DNA of 64,000 nucleotides. Source: Metellina segmentata (Eukaryota; Arthropoda; Arachnida; Araneae; Tetragnathidae). The notes beneath the pieces were generated by a model. The model had not been told where the DNA came from. It searched no databases and worked only from the letters and a program-made list of their open reading frames with translations. Positions 35,440 through 46,451 of this stretch are shown piece after piece; position 1 is the stretch's first letter; each line of letters begins with the position of its first letter. Location: NCBI GenBank assembly GCA_947359465.1, contig OX375872.1, positions 13,283,518 to 13,347,517 of the forward strand, read 5' to 3'. A program made the translations under genes and the position numbers.

Positions 35440-36330
35440 TTTGTTTGACAGAATCTATGAATTCTTTAAAAATTTGAAAATTATTAGTTGATTATTTCCT
35501 TAGAAGAGAATTATTAGTACAGATTCTGTTAGTCTTTTAGTTGATAAAGGATTGTTTAGAACGATATACTATGGGCCCTTTCCGTAGAAAAACTCTATTG
35601 GAAAGATTCTATTGGTCATTTTCTTATAGAATCATTTGAAAAAATGATATTGCTCCTTTAATTAGAAAAGAATCGTTTGGAAAAAGGTACTATTGATGCT
35701 TTATTTAGAAAATACTTCTTTGGAAAGATAATATAGTCTTTTCCTTAGAATGGAATCCTGTAGAAAGATTTTATTACTCCTTTTTCTATAACAGAATTGT
35801 TTGGAATGATTTTTGTGTCACTTTCCTTAGAAAAGAATTATTTGGAAATATTCTATTGGTCAATTTCTTATAATACAATCATTTGGAAAGATTCTATTGT
35901 TCATTTAATTAGAGAGGAAACTTTGAAAAAATAATATGGTTGGAATGAAATTCTTAGAATAGTTCTTTCTATAGAATGGAATCCTTTAGAAATACTTTTT
36001 AATCCTTTTTCTATAACAGAATCGTTTTGAATGATTTTGCTGTCAATTTTCCTTACAAAATATTTCTTTGGAAAAATGTTATTGGTCATTTTTTTTACAA
36101 CAGAATCCCTTGCAAAAAGATTCTATTAAGCCTTAAATTAGAAAAAACCTTTGGAAAAATACTATTGCTCCTCTAGTTATAAAAAAATCCTTTGAATTAT
36201 TTTCAAATTAGAGGACTAATAATATATTGATACTTCATTAGAAGTTATATTGTTCATTTAATTAGAAAATAATCCTTTGGAAAGGGGGGTGATATTATTC
36301 TTCCTTTCCTTGGACCAAAAACTTTTAAAG
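35440..36330. repeat. ~42-45-bp minisatellite array
   Basis: About twenty degenerate units of the form CCTTAGAATAGAATCNTTTG followed by gaaagattctattgntc, in the same orientation as 9480-9870 and 45035-45515. Unit length varies from about 40 to 47 bp. Confidence 0.88.
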
Positions 36331-36519
36331 AGATTCGATGAAAGAATGCTTAAAGGACTATAGTTCTATAAGTTGACATTGGAGATCACTTTTTCAGATG
36401 ATGAATTTCGTGTCGTTTGGGTGCCACATTCAGTTCTAAATTGAATCTATATCTAATTTAATTAAATGTATCTATTAATATCTATCTTTATCTAAAATAT
36501 ATTCTCTTATCCCGTAAAA

Positions 36520-36813
36520 GGGCTACTGTAGCCCAGTTGGAAGAGTAACGGATTAGCAACCGGAGGGTTGAGAGTTCGAAGCTAGGTCCAGCCAAAGGCA
36601 GTCGTGTACACGGAGGCTGGTGCCCGTTAAATATGACGTGGCCCCAAATGTCCCGTTGGAGTGATGTAAAAATTTAAAGAGGGGTGTTCATCTCGTCATC
36701 GATAGTGATTAAAATTTACAAAGGGGTGTCCTTGTATCCTTCCCTTCGGGGTTGATCCCGGACAGTCGACAATTGCCTGTTGTGTTGCTTCAGTGCGGCG
36801 TTAATTAACAACC
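36520..36813 (+). mobile_element. SINE, head type 1, well preserved
   Basis: The head GTAGCCCAGTTGGAAGAGTA...GCAACCGGAGGGTTGAGAGT with GAGTTCGAAG is the clearest example of the common head. The body carries CGTGTACACGGAGGCTGGTG, GTGTCCTTG and TTCCCTTCGGGGTTGATCCC, ending CAGTGCGGCGTTAATTAAC. No flanking duplication was found by eye. Confidence 0.87.
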
Positions 36814-36969
36814 GACGATTTCGTAGCTTCATATATGGGTCTTTAATTATGCTTCTCTTAGCCAATTAAGGTCAAAATTCTTTTCTGTAACCACGGGTTC
36901 ACATATCTGGCTGTCAATCAAATAATTCCATTGAATTCGTAGATGTTAAATAGACATGGTCAGTATACG

Positions 36970-37584
36970 AATCCATAGTTACAGTAAAGGAGTTTTCTTT
37001 AATTGTGTATATAGAGGCATACCAAAGCCCACATATGAGGTCATCCGAAATAAAGAGGTTGCCGATATAGACATAAGCATAAATATTGATGAAAAAAGTT
37101 TGTTTTCAATGATTGTATCTATTCACCTTCAATTTTATCTTTAGTTGCGTGTAAAGAGGCAGAACAAAGGCTTACATATTTGGATCTTCCGAACAAAGAG
37201 GTTGACGGTATATACATAGACATAAATATCGATAAAAAGGTTTGTTTTTTTAATCACAAAATTACTTTCAATTTTGTCATTAGTTACACGTAAAGACAAA
37301 ACAAAAGCGCACTATATTGCATCTCCAGAATAAAGAGGTTGTTGATATAGATCTAGACATAAATATTGATGAAAGATTTGTTTTGAATAATTGTACATTC
37401 ATACTTTCAATTTGTCTTTGATTGCGTGTAAAGGGACAAAACAAAAGTTCACATAATTGGATCTTCGATATAAAGAGGTTGCCGATCGACACAGGTATGA
37501 ATATTTATAAAAGGTTTGTTTTAATGAATGTACAAATATACCTTCAATTTATCTTTAGTTTCATGACAAAATAAGGTCCACATA
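36970..37584. repeat. ~140-bp tandem satellite, left part
   Basis: Units contain CTTTAGTTGCGTGTAAAGAG, ACAAAGGCNCACATA, GGATCTTCCGAACAAAGAGG, TTGNCGATATAGACATA and AATATTGATGAAAAAGTTTG. Copies of the GTGTAAAGA landmark lie at about 37148, 37290, 37428 and 37560. Confidence 0.88.
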
Positions 37585-37845
37585 TCGCACCCCGGCAAGA
37601 AAAGTGACGCAAGTTAAAAACTAAAAATTTTGATGTTATGTCGTTGAAAAATATGTATGAGGTGCCCCAGCGTGTTATATTACTATTCTATAGAATATAA
37701 TAGAAGTTACCACCATAAATACTTACCTAAAATTTCAAAGAAGCTTATTCTATATCAATATAAGTTTTATAGTATCCTTTAAGTTGATATTTTTTTCTCA
37801 AATTCTGCAATTTTGAGTTGTGTCACTTTTCTTGTAGGGGTTCGA
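37585..37845. mobile_element. 261-bp MITE with TA duplication
   Basis: The inverted ends are TCGCACCCCGGCAAGAAAAG (left) and, in reverse complement on the right, TCGAACCCCTACAAGAAAAG. Both continue with TGACNCAA, giving about 30 bp of TIR. TA flanks both sides (37583-37584 and 37846-37847). It interrupts a unit of the ~140-bp satellite, which resumes at TTTTCAGAACGAAGAGGT. The TA target and absence of coding sequence suggest a Tc1/mariner-dependent MITE. Confidence 0.87.
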
Positions 37846-38450
37846 TATTTTCAGAACGAAGAGGTCGTCGGTAGACATAAACGTAAATATAGATTATTAA
37901 GTTTGATAAGTTTTTATATTTATTCTTTTTCTGGTTGTGTCCATGATGTATCTTTTAATTAGCAAAACTGACCAGATCCTTATTGACGAGCCCTATCTCC
38001 GTCTGATATAAAACAGACCCTTGATTTCGTCATCATCAAATGATCGGCAATATTTTGATGACGAGATGTCTCGTCTTTAGCAAAATTAATCACATCTTGG
38101 TGAACAAGATATTTCGTTCGAAACCACTAAAAGAATAAAAAGAATGATTGAACAAAAGTGTCTTCAATTTTGACTTTAGTTGCGTGGAAAGAGAAAAAAA
38201 AAAGGCCAACATAAGCGGAACTCAGGATCAAAGACGTTTTGTTAGATATAGACATATATATTCATAAGTTTTTATTTTTAAAAGAATGATTGAGAACACA
38301 TAAAACTGTCTTCAATTTTGCCTTCAGTTGCGTGGAAAGAGACAAAACAAAGGCCCACATAAGCGGTACTCCGGAACAAAGTGGTTGCCAGTAAGCAAAG
38401 ACCAAGATAGCCATAAGACTTTTAAAGAATGATTGACCAAAAATACCTTC
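37846..38450. repeat. ~140-bp satellite, right part, with a GAGATAT module
   Basis: Satellite units resume at 37850-37900 and 38155-38450 (two GTTGCGTGGAAAGAG landmarks). Between them, 37970-38120 holds the palindromic module (ACTGACCAGATCCTTATTGA, GACGAGATGTCTCGTC, then AACAAGATATTTCGTTC). The two repeat families are therefore interleaved. Confidence 0.78.
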
Positions 38451-38628
38451 AATTTCTGAGTTTAAAAAATCGGATGTTTTTTTATAAAGCTTTATATTTG
38501 AACGAAGAGTATGATCAAGGAAAGTTTAAGCATTTTCGATCCTTCATTCAAATTCAAACACCACTACGTAATTTGAATTATAAAAAATCCTAAGCTACTT
38601 TTTTTCGAAAGAGCAGTTGTTCGACAGC

Positions 38629-38630
<2 letters not shown>

Positions 38631-38667
<37 letters not shown>
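38631..38667. repeat. (CT)n microsatellite
   Basis: Uninterrupted CT run of about 37 bases. The Arg-Glu repeat frame on the minus strand is its translation. Confidence 0.97.
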
Positions 38668-38669
<2 letters not shown>

Positions 38670-39860
38670 CCACCCAAATAGTAGTCTAAACAAACCGCAA
38701 ATTTCCCCCTTGCCGTACAGTACTTTCCCCTGCCTGGGAAACTAAACGCGTGGTTTAACTTCAAAAACACTGGATTTTTGTTTGATGGATTCTTACCAGT
38801 CTTACAGATTTCTTATTTCTTCTATCGGATATTTTTGTCGGTTTGTTGCACCGTATGTTTTCACATCAGTAATTAAAAAACAATAGCACTTGAAAGATGG
38901 TACATTCCTCAATGTCATTTAATACAACAAAAAACATCAAACGTTATTTTTATTGTAGTCTTTCATTTCAGAGAAGGGACAACGACCAGTATTGTTTTAA
39001 ATACCTTATTCCCAAAGTTTCGAATAGTCTATGCCATATTTTTTCGATAGCTCATTTTTTTTTCATTGTTCGACGATGACTTGTCAGACGTTGTGGAGGT
39101 TTCGCAAAAAATTTTCAAGTTCTGAAATATATGGTGGTTTTAAATTATTGCCATCATCGTCTTTTTTTAAATGGCTTTTGATTTCTGCATGTTAATAATT
39201 ACAGTCACACATGTCTCTCTATACGTCTCCAAATATATACATAGACTAAACATATTTAGTAACTCCCTTATTATCTTAACAGACTTGTTGATAGACCCAT
39301 ATCATAATAATTTATTTTTATTCCTTACTGACATTGGTTTCGTAAACTATATTTAGATTCCATAATCGGCCATAGCTCATACACAATTGTACTGAATTTT
39401 ATTACATGGCTTTATAACTCGTTCTAATTTAAAAATAAAATCGAACTAGTTATTGTTTGGCACAGCATGGCCAAATCTGGCCCTTGTGCCATAAAAAACC
39501 AACCAACCAAATATATAATGACATTTCCTAGCTAGCTATAATAGACATATTTTAAATGTAATTCATTAACAAGAAGACTTAGATTACACTACAATTCGAT
39601 AGTCATTTAGATGCAAAAAAAATCTTGTCTGAGATGGTAAACCGTATTCACTGAATGAAAACTAAGTAATATATTACTCATTTGAATGTGATATTACTTA
39701 TCCTACCTTGAACCTTCATCAAACTTCTAATGAAATATGCATAACACTCCAGATAAGAATCACTGTCGTGTATTCTGAGATGTGAAGGTCACATGGACTT
39801 GGGCCGATTGTATATGGAGGCACAAACTAGCGTTTCAATAAAGCTCCTATACTATCATTA
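38668..39860. other. Unassigned; possible SINE tail at 39459-39513
   Basis: Mostly AT-rich sequence without structure. GGCCCTTGTGCCATAAAAAA followed by CCAACCAACC at about 39478-39513 looks like the 3' end of a SINE or LINE, but I see no body upstream. Confidence 0.4.
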
Positions 39861-40192
39861 ACCAGTCAATAAGGCGTAGCCCGGTTGGGAGAGTAACGGA
39901 CTAGCAACCGGAGGGTTACGAGTTTGAATCCAGCCAAAGACCGTCTTGTACAAAAGGGACTAGTGCACTTTAAATCTGTCGTGGCCTCAAATGTCCTCAC
40001 GTTGGAGTGGTGTGAAAGTTTGGAGAGTAGGGTGCCAACTCATGTGTGACCTCGTCATCTGACCGTGGTTCAAAATTACGTGGTGTTATCCTCGGATATC
40101 TCCTTTAGGAGGTTGATCCCTGACCGTCGCCAATAATCGTTATGTTGCTCCAGTACGACGTTAATTAATATACCTACCTACCAGTCAATAAG
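39861..40192 (+). mobile_element. Intact SINE with 13-bp target-site duplication, head type 1
   Basis: The SINE 39874-40179 is bounded by identical ACCAGTCAATAAG at 39861-39873 and 40180-40192. Head GTAGCCCGGTTGGGAGAGTA, then GCAACCGGAGGGTTACGAGT; tail AATATACCTACCT. The body has all family landmarks. This copy defines both ends of the family. Confidence 0.95.
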
Positions 40193-40764
40193 ACTGAAAA
40201 TATATTGCTGTATAAAACACTTTTATACAAATAGAAAAATTTTCCCGCGGTAGAATTACTAGTAGCTAACGTGGTATGGTATTCTAGCAACTGCTTTGAA
40301 ATGCAACTTTTTTAAATGCCATTAGTATGAACTCATATAGTTGTCTATCTTATAATTCTAATATAATTGATTAAGTAAAATACTTTTTAATTCTAATATT
40401 ATTGGTTAAGTAATACTTTAGGCCGGGGTAGCGTAAAATTGTAAGTACTTATGATCAAATAAGTAGCATTTGTTGCAGATTTTGCCGTTATAGGCGACGC
40501 TGTAGTTCACCATGGAAAAAAAATGGCGTCTACCACAGCGGAACACGAATCCTAATTAGTCCAACATTAGAATTTTGCCAATACCATGTGATAGATCGTC
40601 AAGCCACGTGATCGGAAGAAATAGCATGACTCAAGGCTTAGATATTCCGTCGATTTCATTAGAAAATCGATGTACCACGTATGAGTACGCAAATTTTAAA
40701 ATATGTGGATTTCAGATTCAACCGCTGATGATAAAATAATTTAATCTTCAATAAACGTGTCTAC
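40193..40764. other. No recognised feature
   Basis: Contains a short duplication of TTCTAATATNATTG...TAAGTAA at about 40357-40425. No gene supported. Confidence 0.45.
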
Positions 40765-40768
40765 TTAA

Positions 40769-42247
40769 AGGGGACTTGGCACCCAATGAAGTAATTTCTT
40801 AGAAATGAGTTATTTGATAATACTGTAAGTTACAATTTATCTTCTTGAGTCTAAGTAAAGGTTTCCCAGAACAAAAATTTTTAAATTTGCTTTTGCTCCC
40901 AGTTTAAAAAAATTAAAAACTGATGACTTTAAATGATGGGATTTTGGATATCGCGAGTGGTTATTAAATAAGAAATTGGAAAGTGAAAAATATCCAAAAA
41001 ATCACGATAATTTAGTTTTTTCAAACGTTTGATTTTAATAAAAAAAGTTTATTCATTTTACTAAACATTCCATCCTTATTTTCATTACTCTGATCATTGT
41101 AAACGTCTCTTAAAATTTTCAGGGGATTTGAATGTTTAGTAAAAAGCATTGGCATTTTAATCATGACATAGTATGTGAAAGATTGAAAGTGAGAAAAATC
41201 AATCAGGATTTTGTATTCTTACCAAACGTTTGAAAAATGTAAAGAGCGATTGATTATTTTACTCGAATTCTACTATAACCCAAACGTATTTGATACGTGT
41301 TATGTCTATTGTCTTTCTAAGGAAATATAACAAACATTTTACCTTTATACAGTCAAAGTTAAAGGTGACTGGGATATCATAAAACATGAAGGAAATTAAT
41401 ATTTGGAAACAAAACGTTCTGTAGAACGAATGGTTGTTCATCAATAAACTAATAAAAATCATTTTAAATCTTTAAATAATGATTTACGATGTTTAAAATT
41501 TATATTTAAATCACTTTAGACAAAAATATTAATTTTTCTATCAGTAAAATTCGAAATTTTTATTAACCACTAAGAGAAAAAATTTCCCAGAATACACAGG
41601 CTTTGTAAATTATGATTTTATCCTTCATCGTTAAGTTTTTGTTTGTTGCTAGCAAATTTAATTAGCTGTTTAACATTCTAAAATGTAGTCATCTGATTTG
41701 CAAATACATTTTTTTTCTAACCAACAATGCTCACAGTTTGTGGTTCACATTTTCATTGTTCTTTCCTAACGTGCTTTGTTGTTCGGAATGTTTTGGGCAC
41801 CTCAGAACTATGCCCAAACTTACAAACACAAAGTATAAATACTTGAGAGTACACATATGTCTTTTGGAAATCTTGATCCAACTATTATTACGAAGAGATT
41901 CGTTCGCTATGTGGATTTCATATTGAAGGCCTTTATTTACCACAAAAAAATTTCCAATTTCGATATACATTCAGAATGCATGGAAAAGAAACCTCCTTAA
42001 TTCATTTTTCACACACTAAAAACACGACCCTAAAAGATTTCGTTCATAAGTTTTGGTATTTAACAGCATTTTAGTGAGAAGCGAGAGGGGAGAGCGAGAA
42101 AAATCGCAGATTTCCGAGTCAGTAAAATAAAAATATCTTAAAATTGACGCAGTGACACAAAACTTCGAAAAAATACTCTTCAGTGTATAAAGTATAATTT
42201 GGGGTAAAAAAATTGACATTTGATCGTTTTTTACGTGCCGAGTCTCT
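40769..42247. mobile_element. 1.48-kb TTAA-flanked element, non-autonomous
   Basis: TTAA precedes AGGGGACTTGGCAC at the left (TTAA 40765-40768), and GTGCCGAGTCTCT precedes TTAA at the right (42248-42251). In reverse complement the right end is AGAGACTCGGCAC, so the TIR is about 13 bp. A TTAA target is characteristic of piggyBac-type elements. There is no piggyBac transposase frame inside; the longest frames (62-79 codons) show no motif. An internal repeat of CAAACGTTTGA occurs near 41030 and 41222. Confidence 0.7.
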
Positions 42248-42251
42248 TTAA

Positions 42252-42599
42252 AGAGTGGGAACGATTTTAACGAATTCAGCGAATCAATTAATACTTATCT
42301 CAGAAACAGGAGTCAATAGCAATTTTTTGCATTGTATGCCAATAATAGAGTTAGCCTCTACTAGAATTAGAACAAGATTCAATTTATTGATCACCATTGT
42401 ATAAGCAAATAAATGTAGTTCGAAAAATACTTCAAAGAAAAAGAAACTTACCGACAACCAGAAAAATTCTTTCAGAAGTTCTGTTTGTTGAAATCTAACA
42501 TCGATTTTTGACAGGCGGAAAACTAGTTCTCTTTGTTTCTCTAGACACCTGATTTCCCAAGAACTCAACAACTTTCTCTAACCTATGGAAACTAAGATG
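42252..42599. other. No recognised feature
   Basis: A 95-codon minus frame has no recognisable motif. Otherwise nothing. Confidence 0.4.
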
Positions 42600-43068
42600 C
42601 TGATCTCGTAGTTGATCTGATAGTGACTCAAAATTATGAGGCGCTATCCTTGAATCTTTCCCTTCGGGTAGGTAGGTATTTTAATTAACTGGAGCATTAC
42701 TCTTTCGAACAGCGCATCGGGCTATTAGCGACGGTCTGGAATCAAACGCGATGGGAAAGAATCGAGGACAGCACTACGTAAATTTGAACCACGATCAGAT
42801 GAAGAGGTCACACCTGAGCTGGCGCTCCATTCTCCAAACTTCCACATCACAACAACGTGAGGACGTTTGAGACCCCGTCGGATTTAACGTGCATTAGCCT
42901 CCTTTGTACACGCCGGTATTTGGTTGGATTCCACCTCGCAACAACCAGGTTGCTAATTCGTTACTTTTCCAAACGGGCTACCATGGCTCCTTTTACTCCC
43001 GGAATCTCCCAGGCCCGTTGCCAATAGCCGGTCGTATTGCTCCAGTAAGACGTTCGTTAATTAAATAT
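42600..43068. mobile_element. SINE inserted in a SINE
   Basis: A plus-strand SINE 3' half (CAAAATTATGAGGCGCTATC, TTTCCCTTCGGG) stops at 42668 and resumes at about 42993 (CTCCCAGGCCCGTTGCCAAT, CAGTAAGACG). Between them lies a complete minus-strand SINE, from tail TAGGTAGGTATTTTAATT to head CCAAACGGGCTACCATGG. The inner insertion is therefore younger than the outer copy. Confidence 0.85.
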
Positions 43069-43149
43069 TCTAACCTATAGAGAATAATTAAAGGTATGCG
43101 AGAAAAATAGTAGCTTAACCGCTTTAGCCCAAATCTTCTGAGTGGTGTT

Positions 43150-43600
43150 CCAGTTCATGTTTGTTCTCGCAATTGGACCGTGGTTCAAAACAACAAAAAA
43201 CTACGAAGCGTTGGTTTTGACGGCATCTTTCCCTTCGGGATTGTGAAAATTTTCCCTAAACAAAACGAAAATAGCACATTGTTACAGAAAATAACTTTGA
43301 GGAAATTATAAAATCAACCGTGAGCCAATTAACTTAGGTGCGTCATGATACAATTTTAAAACTTTAAAAGCGATTTTGGGAAATACAAATAAAGCGAACG
43401 ATCTCTACTTTTTAAAAAGCGATTAAGTTCATGTGTGTTCTCGTCATTGGACCGTGATTTAAAACAGCGAAAAACTATGAATCGTTGGGTTTGTCGGTCC
43501 AGCTTCTTTCCCTTCGGGATTGATGTCGAACCGTCACCACTAGCCCACTGAATTGATCCAATGTGACGTTATTTAATTGCCTGTCTACCCCTAGATTCGT
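43150..43600 (+). mobile_element. Two tandem SINE 3' parts around a 190-bp repeat
   Basis: SINE-like segments 43150-43247 and 43428-43597 share TTCATGTNTGTTCTCGNNAT, GGACCGTG and TTTCCCTTCGGGATTG. They are about 275 bp apart and flank 43247-43430, which matches 44458-44650. Both carry an unusual AACAGCGAAAAACTA segment in place of the common AATTACGAGG, so they form a local variant. The second ends GATCCAATGTGACGTTATTT. Confidence 0.68.
43247..43430. repeat. 190-bp dispersed repeat, copy 1
   Basis: Shares GAAAATAGCACATTGTTAC, GGAAATTATAAAATCAAC, TAGGTGCGTC and AATAAAGCGAANGATCTCTA with 44458-44650, same orientation. No terminal repeats seen. Confidence 0.82.
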
Positions 43601-44457
43601 GTACGTATATTTGTCTGCATAGCCATTGTTTTACAGAAGAATGGGTTAGTTTCAATCGTTTTGTCCCACGTTTCAGAGGGTTTGTTTTCTTGCAATGTTT
43701 TTCAAATCCTTAAATATAATTTGACTTAGACCTTTACTAAAACGTTGGAAGCCCTATAAATTTATTTTTAAATGCAAAATAAAAATTTATTGTTTTTTAA
43801 CTTGACTATCAATCACTTAATTTTCTACTAACCAGATTTTGAAAATTTTCAATTTTTTAATTTTTATCCAGATTTTTCTAAATTGTTTTTTTTTTAACGC
43901 AAGCAATAATTCAACTTTTATTTAAGCTAAAGGTGATTGTATGCTTTGAAATTTTTAAGGATTCCCAATGAAGAGTTTCGAAGAAAATCTAATGTACATA
44001 TTTTTATCAGTTATACAAATAAGTTTTGTTTTTTCAATCTTGCTTTGTGTTTATCTTATGCTTTTATATGAAAGGTTTAAGATCATCACCTTCTTACTTT
44101 TATATTATAATAGCGTTAATGGAAAAAAAATGTAATCAAGGACTAACTCATCAAAGACTTCTTTGAACCTTTCAATACGCTTAAAGATCTTCTCTTTCGA
44201 GAAATACACACAAATTTTACAAACACAACAAAAAATCTTACAAATGAGGCAATTCCCATAATGTGAACGAATCCCTATGGTGTCTGAATAATCATATTAC
44301 CCTCAGGGGGAAGTTATTAAAATAATTTGATGTTGACAGAAAGGATGTTTTATCACCAATTGGCCTCGATAAAATGTTTGTTGACAGTTTTCAAAACCTT
44401 GTATTTATTCATCTCAATTGCTTAAAACAAACATTTTTTGTTTAGAAGCATTGAACA
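43601..44457. other. No recognised feature
   Basis: AT-rich sequence without supported features. Confidence 0.45.
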
Positions 44458-44650
44458 ATGTGAAAAATTTCCTAAAACAAACGAAAATAGCACATTGTTA
44501 CGGAAAATAACTATAAGGAAATTATAAAATCAACAGCGACGAACAGTTAGCCTAGGTGCGTCGTGATAGAATGTTAAAACTTGAAAAGCGATTTTAGGAA
44601 ATATAAATAAAGCGAAGGATCTCTACATTTTTAAAATGCGATTAAGTGAC
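44458..44650. repeat. 190-bp dispersed repeat, copy 2
   Basis: Partner of 43247-43430; here it stands alone, without SINE sequence around it. Confidence 0.82.
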
Positions 44651-44724
44651 GCGAAAGCTTACTAGAATGGTTTCATTTCTATATAGTGTTTAGCTAATTA
44701 GAAAAATGCTGGTAATTTTTTATG

Positions 44725-44935
44725 TAGTTAACACATTTAAATTACTGTAGTTAACACATTAAAATTAATGTAGTTAGTACATAATAATAAACGTAGTTAA
44801 CACATTAAAAAATTAATGTAGTTAGTACATAAAAAATTAATGTATTTAACACATTAAAAATAATGTAGTTAGCTCATGAAAATTAATGTAGTTAACACAT
44901 TAAAATTAATATAGTTAACACCTATTAAGAATTTG
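44725..44935. repeat. ~25-bp minisatellite
   Basis: About eight units of AATTAATGTAGTTAACACAT with TTAG/TTAA alternation and small length changes. Confidence 0.92.
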
Positions 44936-45034
44936 AGATTCGCGAAATTTCCGATTAGTGTAGTGTTCACAACACAATGACTAAATAGCCACACCTATGG
45001 GTTGAAAGCATCGATGGATTCATTCAACCTCTGA

Positions 45035-45515
45035 AAATATTATATGGGTTCTTTCCTTAAATTGAATTCTCTGGACAGATTGGATTGAGAATATAATCAC
45101 TTGGAAAGATGTAATTGGAGTTTTCCTTAAAATAGAATCCTTTGAAAAGTTTCTATTGCTACTTTTCTTAGAATAGATTTCTTGGGAAGATTCCATAACT
45201 CATTTCCTTTGAATAGAATTCTTTGAAAAGATTACATTGTTTCTTTCCTTAGAAAAGAATCATTTGAAAAAATTATATTGCTAATTTCCTTAGAATAGAA
45301 TCTTTTGGAAATATTCTATTGCTGATTTTCTTCGAATATAAACCTTTGAAAACATTTCACTGCTCCTCTCCTTACAGAAGGAACTTTTGAAAGTAATTTA
45401 TTGATCCGTTTTTTTAAACTAGAATCATTTGGAAACATTTTATTGCTCATTTCTTTAGAATAGACTTGTATGAACAGATTTTATTGCTCATTTTCGTCGA
45501 ATAGAATCCCTTTGA
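45035..45515. repeat. ~42-bp minisatellite array
   Basis: About eleven units of TTCCTTAGAATAGAATCCTT followed by tgaaaagattctattgct, the same family and orientation as 35440-36330. Confidence 0.88.
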
Positions 45516-45774
45516 AAGAAACGAAAAGGCAAGAAGTTCAAATTTTGTTCGAAGTTATATAGGGTAGACTCCATGTTCCAAGGTTTAGTTATGCGTGTGA
45601 ACCCTTCAAAGAATTAAAATTGAGGCCTACGACTTACAAAAATCTAACTATTATAAAAATCTGAACTGTTAGTCCATTGGATAAATACAGATTTAAAAAT
45701 ATATGAAATTAAAATCTAAATTATCGAATTAATTTAATTTTTAACTGTCACAATTGGTATCCCTTTATTCTGAA

Positions 45775-46045
45775 CTAGATTAATAACCCGGCCCGCGATA
45801 TTCCCCTGTGTTAACTCATACACAAGCCCAGTAGAACGTGTTTCCTTATCCATGTCCATTTATTCCAGAAAAACAAACTTTACATTTTACAAAATTGGGG
45901 CTTCTAGGGGCACTTTTAGGACTACCTGTGTGACAATTTTCATGGTTACAGATTGGTCTGAAGACAGGAAAGAAATAGCGTGTGTTTTCCTGCAGTGTTC
46001 TAAAGTACAAGTGTACCAAATTTCGTGTGGATTGTTATATATATA
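45775..46045 (-). mobile_element. Helitron, 5' end uncertain
   Basis: Minus-strand 3' end: CTAG (45775-45778) after an A on the plus strand, then ATTAATAACCCGGCCCGCG, a decayed hairpin. The interior TCCTTATCCATGTCCATTTA, GGGGCTTCTAGGGGCACTTT and GTACAAGTGTACCAAAT matches 423-763 inverted and 62398-62600 direct. The right end at a TATATATAACA run lacks a clear TC start. Confidence 0.75.
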
Positions 46046-46451
46046 ACAAAAATGTTTTAACGAAAGAAATTAACTTTCATTTATCATAGTTGCCATCCCT
46101 TCTATCTGAATTAACAAAAATTATGTTAACCATTCAAGTGGTTTTATTCAATATTTCTCGTCCATCGTAGATTTGTACACTTACTTTTATTCTTTAGTAT
46201 TTGCTTATGATTAGGTCAACTTTTTTGTTGCAGTACAACTGGGAAAAGTTGCATTTATCATTCCTTAAAGTCGCATTTATTTTTGATACGCTAAAATCTA
46301 AAATAAATTATTTGTAAAAAAATGAAAAAAATATTGACAATTTTAGTTGTGTACAATAGCATTATAATACATCATTAGATACAGAAGAACGTTGATGTCG
46401 TTGAATGGTAGATCCTTGACCATTAATTTCATCAACATTGAAAAAATTTAC

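Noticed and set aside
38564..38770. 68-codon minus frame with an Arg-Glu repeat
   Set aside because: The Arg-Glu stretch is the (CT)n microsatellite; the rest shows no motif.
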